In this document: positions 9,778 through 18,329 of the stretch, piece after piece
Position numbering within the stretch: position 1 is the first letter of the stretch
Layout of the letters: each line of letters opens with the position of its first letter
Assembly (NCBI GenBank): GCA_903933935.1
Contig: CAIZMB010000153.1
Span: forward strand, 1 to 46,336
Direction: 5' to 3'
Length of the DNA stretch: 46,336 bases
Origin: an uncultured Cytophagaceae bacterium
Lineage (GTDB): Bacteria > Bacteroidota > Bacteroidia > Cytophagales > Spirosomataceae
Position numbers and translations under genes: made by a program
Notes under the pieces: model-generated
Told to the model about the DNA's origin: nothing
The model's database searches: none
Seen by the model: only the letters and a program-made list of their open reading frames with translations

Positions 9778-9941
9778 AATTAAAAACAATTATTTTTTCT
9801 TTTCGGCAACAAATGGAGATATTTTGCGCCTTTTTGATGATTGGGTACAAGAAAGGACAGAGTAAATTCCTTTTTTTTATAATATGCAGCGTAGTAGAAA
9901 TTTTGATTCAATTCCGCTAACATAGTAGATATAATAAACAA

Positions 9942-10280
9942 ATGATTAGTACAACTCAATCTCAATTGTGGGAATCAGGGCTATTTTTTAATCCCAATCC
10001 CGGGAAAATATATTTTTTGCCCACGCGAATAGATGATTCTCAAGCCTGGATTTTACCAGCTAATTTTTTTATTCAATCAAAGGACTGGACCATTGTATTT
10101 GAAAATAAAGAAGTATGTATTTATCTCAATATGGAATTGGGCAGTAATATTTGCTTGTATAAGAAAATGAGTGGCTCTGAAATAAAAAAATTTGAAAAGG
10201 ATTGGCTAGATTTTCAATCTTCTAAACAGGAGGCGTTTGATTTAAGAGGGTTCGACTTTTATATAAAACAGATTTTTTGA
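9942..10280 (+). CDS. small hypothetical protein
   Basis: A 112-residue soluble protein that I do not recognise. It has no signal peptide or membrane segment, is rich in aromatic residues (W10, W35, W48) and has a mixed alpha/beta look. It includes ILPANFFIQSKDWTIVFENK and an acidic-basic C-terminal helix. The frame is clean from an ATG, and it occupies the only coding-capacity stretch between the TetR gene and the DUF4038 gene. It is followed by a short stem-loop at 10290-10309. It stands alone and divergent from the efflux operon. It could be a genuine orphan or a chance frame; its composition favours a real gene. Confidence 0.55.
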   Translation: MISTTQSQLWESGLFFNPNPGKIYFLPTRIDDSQAWILPANFFIQSKDWTIVFENKEVCIYLNMELGSNICLYKKMSGSEIKKFEKDWLDFQSSKQEAFDLRGFDFYIKQIF

Positions 10281-10289
10281 CTTGATCAA

Positions 10290-10309
10290 GCTGTTTCAAC
10301 TTAAACAGC
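10290..10309 (+). terminator. short stem-loop after the orphan gene
   Basis: GCTGTTT (10290-10296) and AAACAGC (10303-10309) form a perfect seven-pair stem with a six-base loop, nine bases after the stop of the small gene. No T-run follows, so a canonical intrinsic terminator is uncertain. Confidence 0.3.
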
Positions 10310-10378
10310 GAGCCCTTAGTCTTTCTAGTGATGGGTTAAATTAAAAACCATTTTTATGTAATTTGTGTAAATTCAAGC

Positions 10379-10386
10379 TAAATTTG
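10379..10386 (+). promoter_or_regulatory. -7 box TAAATTTG of the DUF4038 run
   Basis: TAAATTTG fits the Bacteroidota TANNTTTG -7 consensus exactly and lies 18 bases before the ATG at 10405. It supports that ATG over the upstream TTG (10363) in the same frame. No convincing TTG at the proper -33 distance is visible. Confidence 0.5.
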
Positions 10387-10404
10387 CAAACCAAATCGAT
10401 TTAC

Positions 10405-12093
10405 ATGATTCGCTTATTATTCGTTTTTGTTTTTATTTTAACGTGGTCCACAAGCACTTTTGGGCAGTTTCAAGTAAGCGAAAATCGTCGATTTATTACA
10501 CGCGATGGCAAACCATTTTTCTGGCTTGGAGATACAGCCTGGGAACTTTTTCATCGACTTTCCAAAGAAGATGCCACCTATTATTTCAAGAAAAGAAGTG
10601 AGCAAGGATTCACCGTCATCCAAGCGGTGGCCTTAGCGGAATTAGATGGATTGCAAACACCTAATGCAAATGGAGACTTGCCGCTCATCGATTTAGACCC
10701 CACAAAACCCAATGAAAAATATTTTGCTCACGTAGATACTCTGATCACTATTGCGGGCAAATTTGGTCTGACCATTGCAATGCTCCCAACTTGGGGAGAC
10801 AAAGTGGATAAGTCGACCTGGGGAAAAGGGCCAGAAATTTTTAACGCAAAAAACGCAAATACCTATGGAAAATGGATAGGCCAGCGCTTTGAAAAAAAGA
10901 CCAATTTGATTTGGATCATGGGAGGCGATCGCAATCCAAAAAATGCCCAACAAATAGAAATTTGGAATGCTTTAGCTGAAGGAGTTACGGCTGGTGCCGG
11001 TGGACCCAATAAGGTGCTAATGAGTTTTCATCCGCAGCCCAATGCCCTAGGTTCTGCCGAATGGTTTCATCAAAGCGAATGGTTAGATTTCAATATGTTT
11101 CAAAATGGGCATTGCCGAGATCAAGAGCACTATTTAAAAGTATCAACGTTATATAACAAGGCCCCCTTTAAGCCGATCATCGACGGTGAACCGATGTACG
11201 AAGATCACCCCGTTTGTTTTAACGTGAAGGACTTGGGAACATCAAGTGCCTATGACATCAGAAAATATGCCTATTTGGACTTATTTGCGGGTGCCTTTGG
11301 ACATACCTATGGTTGTCATGATGTGTGGCAAATGTATGATTCCACGCGTGTCGGAATTAATGGCCCCCATTTTCCTTGGAAAATTGCTTTAGATTTACCT
11401 GGTGCAAACCAAATGAAATTTGCCCGAGAATTAATGGAATCTAAATCCATGCTCGACCGAATTCCAGATCAATCCATTTTAATTGAGTCCGACGAAACCC
11501 CCGGGGAGCGTATCCAAGCGACTCGTGGAAAAGACTATGTTTTTGTTTATTCATGCGTAGGGAAAAGATTCCGCCTAAAAATGGGCCAAATTCCCGGTGA
11601 AAAATCAGCTTACTTTTGGGTCAACCCAAGGACGGGCGAAAAGTCAACAAAAAATAACATCAACAATACTGGAATTCAGACTTTCACACCACCTTCTAAA
11701 GGATATGGCTTGGACTGGGTGATGGTCTTAGAATCTTTACCAGATCCAAAACCTGAAGTTAAACCTGAGCCTGCTGCTGCAGAGGTAAAGCCGAGCCAAG
11801 AGGCTAAAACTCCTGCGACTCCATTAGCACCGGCCAATGCCCCTGAGGTAAAAGCAGAAACCAAACCGCAATCCGCTGCAACAACTCCTTTGCAAGCGAG
11901 TCCCGCGATTACACCTTCGAATACCCCTGCTGGAACAGTTGACACAAGACCTTCGTCGACGAGCACGCTGCAAGCAAATCCTGTTTCCTCGACTACGAGC
12001 CCTACGGTAAATACACCAAGCGGAAATAGTTCAGCGACTTCGGTGAATGCTCCGCAGCCAGTAAATAATACTGAAGTAAAAGCACCAAATTAA
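10405..12093 (+). CDS. apiosidase-like glycoside hydrolase (DUF4038) with disordered tail
   Basis: A 562-residue secreted hydrolase. The signal peptide is MIRLLFVFVFILTWSTSTFG, followed by the typical family opening FQVSENRRFITRDGKPFFWLGDTAWELFHR. The TIM barrel (about 22-350) belongs to DUF4038 (PF13204), the family containing GH140 apiosidases. D175 in MGGDRN and E262 in DGEPMYE sit at the expected catalytic carboxylate positions. A putative collagen-binding-type beta domain (PF12904) covers about 360-442. Residues from about 445 to the end form a Pro/Ala/Thr/Ser-rich low-complexity tail of about 118 residues, which is unusual for the family. It likely removes a sugar from a plant- or algal-type glycan outside the cell; the real substrate is unproven. 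The ATG at 10405 is preferred because it begins the signal peptide and follows a promoter box. Confidence 0.88.
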   Translation: MIRLLFVFVFILTWSTSTFGQFQVSENRRFITRDGKPFFWLGDTAWELFHRLSKEDATYYFKKRSEQGFTVIQAVALAELDGLQTPNANGDLPLIDLDPTKPNEKYFAHVDTLITIAGKFGLTIAMLPTWGDKVDKSTWGKGPEIFNAKNANTYGKWIGQRFEKKTNLIWIMGGDRNPKNAQQIEIWNALAEGVTAGAGGPNKVLMSFHPQPNALGSAEWFHQSEWLDFNMFQNGHCRDQEHYLKVSTLYNKAPFKPIIDGEPMYEDHPVCFNVKDLGTSSAYDIRKYAYLDLFAGAFGHTYGCHDVWQMYDSTRVGINGPHFPWKIALDLPGANQMKFARELMESKSMLDRIPDQSILIESDETPGERIQATRGKDYVFVYSCVGKRFRLKMGQIPGEKSAYFWVNPRTGEKSTKNNINNTGIQTFTPPSKGYGLDWVMVLESLPDPKPEVKPEPAAAEVKPSQEAKTPATPLAPANAPEVKAETKPQSAATTPLQASPAITPSNTPAGTVDTRPSSTSTLQANPVSSTTSPTVNTPSGNSSATSVNAPQPVNNTEVKAPN

Positions 12094-12161
12094 GAATTAG
12101 CCACGCATTTATTTCTCATATTATTTATTAATTTGGCATCGCTAAACCTAATTATACACGT

Positions 12162-12974
12162 ATGTTAACCCAAGCTCAAATCGATTCCTATCATCAGGAT
12201 GGTTATGTCCAAATACCTGGCATGTTTAATCAAGCAGAAATTGACCTATTGTATGGCGTGGCGACGGACGATTCAGTGGTCAACAATTCATTTGACTTAA
12301 ATGATCAAAACGGAAAGAAAACAAAATTAACGCTTTGGTTTACTGCTGGCGACGATTCTTTCGGCTTAATGTCTCGTTGCGCCCGACTAGTTCAAGGGGT
12401 TCAAAGTCTTTTAGGTCCCGGCAAAGTATGCCATTTTCACTCAAAAGTGATGCAAAAAGAACCTCGAGTAGGAGGCGCTTGGGAGTGGCATCAAGATTAT
12501 GGATATTGGTACAAAAATGGTTTTTTATATCCCGAAGCCATGATTTCAGTGATGGTTGCTTTGACGGATGCTACGATCGAAAATGGCTGCCTGCAAGTTT
12601 TGAAAGGCACCCATAAAATGCAAAGAATCGAGCATCATTTTGCGGGGGAGCAACAAGGCGCCGACATGGATTTTGTCCAAGAAGCGGAAAAGGTTTCCGA
12701 CTTAATTTACTGTGAATTAAAAGCAGGAGATGTTCTGTTTTTCCACCCCAATGTCCTCCATCGCTCCGAAGCAAATCTTTCAGAAACGGCCCGTTGGTCT
12801 GTCATTTCCGCCTATAACTTAGCCCACAATATTCCTTTCAGGGAAAAAAATACTTCTTGCATTACACCGGTGTCGATGGTGCCTGATGAAGCTTTGCTAG
12901 CCAGCGGGAAAAAAGAAGTTCATCAGGCCGATTTTCTATTGAAAGAAAAAGAAATCACACTCCAAATTAAATGA
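12162..12974 (+). CDS. phytanoyl-CoA dioxygenase (PhyH) family enzyme
   Basis: A 270-residue non-haem Fe(II)/2-oxoglutarate dioxygenase-like protein. The double-stranded beta-helix carries the facial triad H110 and D112 in WEWHQDYGYW and H200 in NVLHRSEAN. R211 (ETARWSV) is placed to bind the 2-oxoglutarate carboxylate. N-terminal YHQDGYVQIPGMF is typical of PhyH. There is no signal peptide, so it acts in the cytoplasm. It lies 68 bases after the DUF4038 gene and overlaps the isomerase-like gene by four bases. PhyH proteins in such catabolic clusters hydroxylate small substrates rather than phytanoyl-CoA. The substrate cannot be deduced here. Confidence 0.9.
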   Translation: MLTQAQIDSYHQDGYVQIPGMFNQAEIDLLYGVATDDSVVNNSFDLNDQNGKKTKLTLWFTAGDDSFGLMSRCARLVQGVQSLLGPGKVCHFHSKVMQKEPRVGGAWEWHQDYGYWYKNGFLYPEAMISVMVALTDATIENGCLQVLKGTHKMQRIEHHFAGEQQGADMDFVQEAEKVSDLIYCELKAGDVLFFHPNVLHRSEANLSETARWSVISAYNLAHNIPFREKNTSCITPVSMVPDEALLASGKKEVHQADFLLKEKEITLQIK

Positions 12975-13873
12975 TGACGCAGCCATTTTCCAGACGCGAA
13001 TTTTTGCTGATGTTACCGGTAGGAGCCTCGCTTTTTTATGAGGGCCAAGAGCAAAGAGTCATTTCAAGCAACGGATACAACTGGATTACATTTTACCAAA
13101 GAGCGGGAAAAATATGGGGCCAAGATTGGGATGCATGTATCCAAGATTATGCGCGTTCAGGTTTGAAGGCTTTGGAGCCATCCATCGGAAATGTAGCCGA
13201 TTTAAATAAGCTAATTCCCGCGTTAAAAAAATATGAGATTGCCCTGCCTTCCATTTATGTCGGCAGTATTTTACATGAACCTAAGGAAGCGGATTTGTCG
13301 ATCCAACGAATCTTAGCGATTGCAGATCGATTGAAATCGGAAGGAACCAACATCTTCGTAACGAACCCAAGCCCATTAAAAAATGGAGTGGCAAAAACGG
13401 ATGCGGAACTAGTATGCCAAGTGGGAAAACTGAATTTGCTGGGGAGTCAATTAAAACAAAAAGGGATCACCCTAGCGTATCATACACATGATGTTGAGTT
13501 TCGTGAAAACGCACGAGAATTTCATTATGTTTTGCAACATACTAAACCCGAAAATCTGGCTTTTTGCATGGACGTACATTGGGTGTATCGAGGTTCGGGA
13601 AATTCAGAACAAACGGTTTTTGATGTTTTGAAAACCTATGGAAACCGGATTGTTGCTTTGCATATTCGTCAGTCTGTAAATGGAATTTGGACCGAAACCT
13701 TTTCCGAAAAAGGGGACATCGATTATGTTCGCTTGGCTAAAGAATTAAAAAGGAAAAAAATTAAACCCCATTTAGTCATCGAGCAGTGTCTTGAAGCTAA
13801 AACGGTTCAAACGATGGATGCCGCTCAGGCTCATGCCATCGATTTAAAAGTAGTCAAAGCATTATTTAATTAA
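12971..13873 (+). CDS. Tat-exported sugar phosphate isomerase/epimerase-like protein
   Basis: A 300-residue AP-endonuclease-2/xylose-isomerase-like TIM barrel. The N-terminus FSRREFLLMLPVGASLF matches a twin-arginine signal (SRRxFL), suggesting export in folded form. Barrel landmarks are LAYHTHDVEF, CMDVHWVYRGSG, VALHIRQS and HLVIEQC, which carry the His/Asp/Glu positions that bind a divalent metal in this family. Its ATG overlaps the PhyH stop (ATGA), and the oxidoreductase gene follows after eight bases, so translation is probably coupled. Relatives often pair with Gfo/Idh/MocA dehydrogenases in the breakdown of unusual sugars or inositols. The reaction is unknown. Confidence 0.87.
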   Translation: MMTQPFSRREFLLMLPVGASLFYEGQEQRVISSNGYNWITFYQRAGKIWGQDWDACIQDYARSGLKALEPSIGNVADLNKLIPALKKYEIALPSIYVGSILHEPKEADLSIQRILAIADRLKSEGTNIFVTNPSPLKNGVAKTDAELVCQVGKLNLLGSQLKQKGITLAYHTHDVEFRENAREFHYVLQHTKPENLAFCMDVHWVYRGSGNSEQTVFDVLKTYGNRIVALHIRQSVNGIWTETFSEKGDIDYVRLAKELKRKKIKPHLVIEQCLEAKTVQTMDAAQAHAIDLKVVKALFN

Positions 13874-13881
13874 AAAAGATT

Positions 13882-15081
13882 ATGGCTAAAGTATGTATTT
13901 TAGGCGGGGGATTTATCGGCCGTTTTTATGCGGAATCCCTTTGCGGCAGACGCGGGAAAGATATTGTGACCGTAGTTTATGCACGTAAAAAAGAAACAGC
14001 GATTCGCTTTGCGACGGACTATCAAGTCGCTCATTTTACCACGGAAATGGAAGAGGCTATCGCCCATGCGGAGACGGAATTTGTGGTGATTGCTTTGCCT
14101 AATTATTTACATGAGGAGGCGGTGATGCTTTGTGTGAAACATAAAAAAGCGGTGTTATGTACCAAGCCATTGGGTCGGACTGCAGCGGAGGCATTAAGGA
14201 TGACTTTGGCCTGCGAGGAAGCCGGTGTTTTTGCCGGTTATTTAGAAGATCTATGTTATACGCCGAAATTCTTAAAGTCGGTGAAAAGTGTAGAGGCGGG
14301 TTCCATAGGCCGAGTACTTTGGGCGAAGTCTAGAGAGACACATCCGGGTCCGCATTCCGATTGGTTTTGGGACATTGAAAAAGCGGGGGGTGGAGCTGTG
14401 TTGGATTTAGGTTGCCATTGCATTGAAATTGCACGAAATTTTATTGGAAAAGATATTTTGCCTGTTGAGGTGATGTGCTGGGCCGATACCCAAGTGAAGC
14501 CGATTGACGCAGAAGATCATGCCATCGGTTTAGTGAAATATGAGAATGGGGCGATTGGCCAATTTGAGGTTTCTTGGACTTTTCGCGGAGGCATGGATTT
14601 GAGAGATGAGGTCATGGGAACCGAAGGAACGATTTGGGTTAATTCATTTTTACGCACGGGTTTTGAAATGTTTACGACTGGTGCTGGGACCGATTATGTG
14701 GCTGAAAAGGCTGAATCGACCAGCGGTTGGCAATTTCCCGTAGGTGATGAAGCACATGAATTAGGCTACCCAACGATGTTTAACGACATGTTTGATTCGT
14801 ATGAAAAAGGAGAGCAACCCCGTGAAACTTTTTACGATGGATACGTAGTCAACGCGATTGTAGATGCGGCCTATAAATCTGCCAAAACCAAATTGTGGGA
14901 GCCAGTTAATTTGCCAGTTTGGCGCGGTCAAACAGGGGTAGAAAAACCGTCCGTGTATCAGGAATATGACTCGGAGCATTGGTTCATCAAGGATGAGATT
15001 TTACCTAACGGAGATAAAAAAGTGATTTTGAAAAATAAAAAGACCGGTGAAATTTCTGAAAAAGAAACCTGGAAAAAATAA
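13882..15081 (+). CDS. Gfo/Idh/MocA family NAD(P)-dependent oxidoreductase
   Basis: A 399-residue sugar-type dehydrogenase. The N-terminal Rossmann domain starts with VCILGGGFIGRFYAE (dinucleotide-binding GGGFIG). VLCTKPLGRT corresponds to the family's EKP motif, with threonine replacing glutamate before the lysine. The C-terminal alpha/beta domain contains GGGAVLDLGCHCIEIA, which supplies the catalytic aspartate and histidine region. About 40 polar residues at the C-terminus extend past the usual domain. No signal peptide is present. It completes the DUF4038-PhyH-isomerase-oxidoreductase run and most likely oxidises or reduces a sugar or cyclitol produced by it. The exact substrate is not readable. 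Confidence 0.92.
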   Translation: MAKVCILGGGFIGRFYAESLCGRRGKDIVTVVYARKKETAIRFATDYQVAHFTTEMEEAIAHAETEFVVIALPNYLHEEAVMLCVKHKKAVLCTKPLGRTAAEALRMTLACEEAGVFAGYLEDLCYTPKFLKSVKSVEAGSIGRVLWAKSRETHPGPHSDWFWDIEKAGGGAVLDLGCHCIEIARNFIGKDILPVEVMCWADTQVKPIDAEDHAIGLVKYENGAIGQFEVSWTFRGGMDLRDEVMGTEGTIWVNSFLRTGFEMFTTGAGTDYVAEKAESTSGWQFPVGDEAHELGYPTMFNDMFDSYEKGEQPRETFYDGYVVNAIVDAAYKSAKTKLWEPVNLPVWRGQTGVEKPSVYQEYDSEHWFIKDEILPNGDKKVILKNKKTGEISEKETWKK

Positions 15082-15084
15082 ATT

Positions 15085-15119
15085 AAATGGGCGAAGTTTC
15101 GAGCTTCACCCATTTTTTA
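15085..15119. terminator. bidirectional intrinsic terminator
   Basis: AAATGGGCGAAG (15085-15096) pairs with CTTCACCCATTT (15104-15115) through eleven pairs and one C/A mismatch around a seven-base loop. A T-run follows on the plus strand, and an A-run precedes it for the minus strand. It sits between two convergent stops (15081 and 15117) and could end both transcripts. Confidence 0.75.
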
Positions 15120-18107
15120 TTTCTTAATGTAAGCGATTAAATCAGCCATAGCTTTCAGATTGATGTTACCTTCTAAGCCATTAGGCATAGCTGAAACACG
15201 CAGATCTCGCTTCGATTTAATTCGGGTCTTTTCAATGTTTTGAATCGTTCCCCCCATTAATTTTAGGGCAAGAGATTGATTGTTTTCTGAGGTTATAATT
15301 CCCGTTAATCGAGTACCATCCTTCATCTCCATTTCCCATTGGCCATATTTATCGGCAATGGAATTATTCGGATTGATGATTTCTGTAACAATCGATAAGG
15401 CATTTCTGCTTTTTAACGTCGACAAATTAGGCCCAAACTCCACGCCTTTTACATCCTTAATGATGTGGCATGTGGTACAATTAGCCTCAAAAACTTTCTT
15501 TCCGTTTTCTGCATTTCCGGCCATTTCCGCCGCCGGCAAATAGTTCTGTAAAATAGCCTTTCGGTCTTCTGATATGGCCAAAACTTTTCTCGCAAAAGCG
15601 CGCACTCCCTTGTCGTAATAATTCATTAACTCGACAAACTGTGGCCAGGCTAAATCACTTTTGGGAATGTTATTTTTCTCAACTTCTTTGAGCAAGCTAG
15701 TGATGTATGCATCATTGAAAAGCATGTATTTAATCCATTCTTTTTTAGCCTTTGGTGCCATCGAAGAATACGCTCGATTGATTGCAATTAAATCGGCAGG
15801 CTTAATTTTTTCAGGCAATGAAGTGATGGCTGCTACCTGTAAATGCTCTGGATTTTTTTGACTTAACAGGTTGACTAGTTGGGCTTCCACCGCAGGGGTC
15901 TTAGCCAATGCCACCAGTTTTAAAGAACTAGCTTGTAATTTTTTGTTGGCAGAAACACTTGCTTTTTTACTGCCTTCTGCAATTATAGCGGTATTTTTTG
16001 GTAAACCACTGATCGCAAATATGCGAATGATGGATCCTCTCAATTCATGGTTTTCGGTGCTATAAAAAGTTTGAGCCATTAAATCTTTTTGCGGTTCTGA
16101 AACTTGGAATGCGCTGTGTGTTTCATTGACGTAAGCGGCAACTCCTTTTAAGATTGCTGCCTGCCACCAGTCATTTTTGGGATTAGTGTCAATCGCTAAA
16201 TTTAAAAATTCAGTATCTCCTTTCTTCACTAGGGTGGCCGCGAGATATTCTAAAAATTCAGATTTTCCTTCGCTGGCAGTAGGCCCCATCGCTTGTGTAC
16301 TAAATTTCAATAAATCATATTCTGCCCCTTGAGAAGAGGCGATGGCTGCGATTCCAGTCCAATGATCATCGATGTCCTTGGTCAAAATCTTCGCTTTTAA
16401 TTCAGCCATTTTGGGTAAACTCAGATAGCTCGACGAACATATCCATTGAAATCTGACGCGCGCCGAAGGGTCATCAGCTAATTTAATCAGGGACTCATTT
16501 ATAGCTAAATTTCCTTTAAATCCTGGTTTTTGCGCCATGCGATCTGCGAGTTGTAATGCATTTTCACGAACACCTTCATAACCCGATTTTAACGCATTTT
16601 CAAGATCTTTGGGATTTAAAATTCCCCAGTCATGTAGCAACCATAATGCGGCAACAGTACCATATTCCGCATCTGAACGGACTAAATCAGATAGCGCTGA
16701 AGCTACTTTTTTATCTCCGCGTTGAAATAAAAGCCGTTGGGCTGTCTTTCTAAACCAACCATTTTCATGGCTCAGTAATTTGACTAATTCATCTGAAGAT
16801 TTTTCACTCAAGCGGACCGATTTCATCCAATCCATCGGGTCGCTTCCTTTCTTGGTCACCCGGTAGATTCGGCCTTTCGTAGAGCCGTTATATAATGCCC
16901 CACTTTTATTAACCTCATCTGACATCCACTCTGGATGCTCAATCAATTGGCGATAATAATCAACCACATAGAGTGCTCCATCGGGTCCAACATAAAAATT
17001 AACTGGTCGAAACCACGGATCTTTTGAGGCTAAAAATTCCTTTTTTTCTAAGAGTCTTTTGCCTGAAAAAGTAGCCCCTTTGGACTCAATAATGTCGGCA
17101 TGAACTAGGTTGTGTGTAGGCTCGCCTATGAATGTCACATTTTTAAAGTCCTTCCCAAAAGCCCCGCCGTCATACCAAGTTACACTGCAACTGGAAGACA
17201 CCACTCCGATGTCGGTAAGCAATTGATGATTTGGGTTTTCTGAAATCGGATACACTTCACACGCATCTCCATGATCTGGTATTTTAGACATGGCTTCGGA
17301 AATAACTAAATTTTTATTGGCATTAACATAGCGCGCGTCGATCACCTCATGAAAAAGATGGTCAGCATTATCGGTATAAAAACGTCTGCCCCACGGATCC
17401 GTCGTATGTCCATATTGAGTCTCCCCGGATAAGGATTCAATCTCAAATGAGCCGGGCTTAAAACGAACATTTCGGCCATTTCCATTTTGTGGTAATTTGG
17501 GTGCATTGGGATTGCCAGCGAACGTGATTTCTTTTCCTTTATCTCCAAAAATATTTTCATACGAGAAGGAATTAATGGCTCCCGAATGACCTACATAAAT
17601 CCAATTATCGATCCCAAATTTCGGGCTATTCATATTGTGTTGCGGGTTTGACAAAGAGAATCCCGTCAAAATTACTTCGCGTTTATCCGCCTTATTATCT
17701 CCATCGGTATCTTCTAAATAAATGATGTTGGGGGAATCAGCGACTAAAATTCCCTTCTTCCATTTCATAATTCCCATGGGTAGCGTAAGACTGTCGGCAA
17801 ACAAAATACTCTTGTCTGGGTAGCCGTCTTGATTCGTATCTACCAACTTTTTAACGTGGCCTTTTTTGCTTAAATCTAATGGATAGCCTGACATTTCTAA
17901 TACAAACCAATTGCCATCTTCGTCGATTTCCATCGCCACTGGATCTGCGATTAAGGGGTCAGCGGCCACTAATTCCACTTCAAATCCATCCATCACTTGA
18001 ATGGAATTTAATGCTTTTTGATGCTCCTCTGTGAGTTTAATCATGGGATGTTCTTTGCCCTGACAACTGATGATCAACAGGCTAATCGCTAAAATTAGAT
18101 ATCTCAT
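15117..18107 (-). CDS. PVC-type propeller/HEAT/cytochrome c lipoprotein
   Basis: A 996-residue lipid-anchored protein. The signal ends in a lipobox (LIISC, C15). Residues about 30-420 form the membrane-bound dehydrogenase/glucose-dehydrogenase-like propeller common in Planctomycetes-Verrucomicrobia proteins, with GDACEVYP, GEPTHNLVH, GPDGALYVVDYYRQLIEHP and GRIYRV. A central helical region (about 430-850) reads as HEAT-like repeats. The C-terminus carries a single haem c site, CTTCH (877-881), and a candidate axial methionine in SAMPNG (M974). The family is believed to oxidise sugars or alcohols at the cell surface and pass electrons to the haem domain. It is monocistronic and convergent with the Gfo/Idh gene. 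Substrate is unknown. Confidence 0.9.
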   Translation of the reverse strand: MRYLILAISLLIISCQGKEHPMIKLTEEHQKALNSIQVMDGFEVELVAADPLIADPVAMEIDEDGNWFVLEMSGYPLDLSKKGHVKKLVDTNQDGYPDKSILFADSLTLPMGIMKWKKGILVADSPNIIYLEDTDGDNKADKREVILTGFSLSNPQHNMNSPKFGIDNWIYVGHSGAINSFSYENIFGDKGKEITFAGNPNAPKLPQNGNGRNVRFKPGSFEIESLSGETQYGHTTDPWGRRFYTDNADHLFHEVIDARYVNANKNLVISEAMSKIPDHGDACEVYPISENPNHQLLTDIGVVSSSCSVTWYDGGAFGKDFKNVTFIGEPTHNLVHADIIESKGATFSGKRLLEKKEFLASKDPWFRPVNFYVGPDGALYVVDYYRQLIEHPEWMSDEVNKSGALYNGSTKGRIYRVTKKGSDPMDWMKSVRLSEKSSDELVKLLSHENGWFRKTAQRLLFQRGDKKVASALSDLVRSDAEYGTVAALWLLHDWGILNPKDLENALKSGYEGVRENALQLADRMAQKPGFKGNLAINESLIKLADDPSARVRFQWICSSSYLSLPKMAELKAKILTKDIDDHWTGIAAIASSQGAEYDLLKFSTQAMGPTASEGKSEFLEYLAATLVKKGDTEFLNLAIDTNPKNDWWQAAILKGVAAYVNETHSAFQVSEPQKDLMAQTFYSTENHELRGSIIRIFAISGLPKNTAIIAEGSKKASVSANKKLQASSLKLVALAKTPAVEAQLVNLLSQKNPEHLQVAAITSLPEKIKPADLIAINRAYSSMAPKAKKEWIKYMLFNDAYITSLLKEVEKNNIPKSDLAWPQFVELMNYYDKGVRAFARKVLAISEDRKAILQNYLPAAEMAGNAENGKKVFEANCTTCHIIKDVKGVEFGPNLSTLKSRNALSIVTEIINPNNSIADKYGQWEMEMKDGTRLTGIITSENNQSLALKLMGGTIQNIEKTRIKSKRDLRVSAMPNGLEGNINLKAMADLIAYIKK

Positions 18108-18329
18108 TTTGAATGATTTTTACGAAATAAATGTATAAAAATTATTGAATTAATACATGATAAACCAATTTTTAATCCAATGTTTGTTATTCTTCTTTAC
18201 CCAAATGTTTTTTTAATTTAGTTATTATTTAAGAGATATGTGGAATTTTGAACCTAGAAAAAGGGATAAAAACATTCCTTCAAGTTTAAAATATTTTTTT
18301 TCTAACTTGCGAATAAACCTATTTAAACC

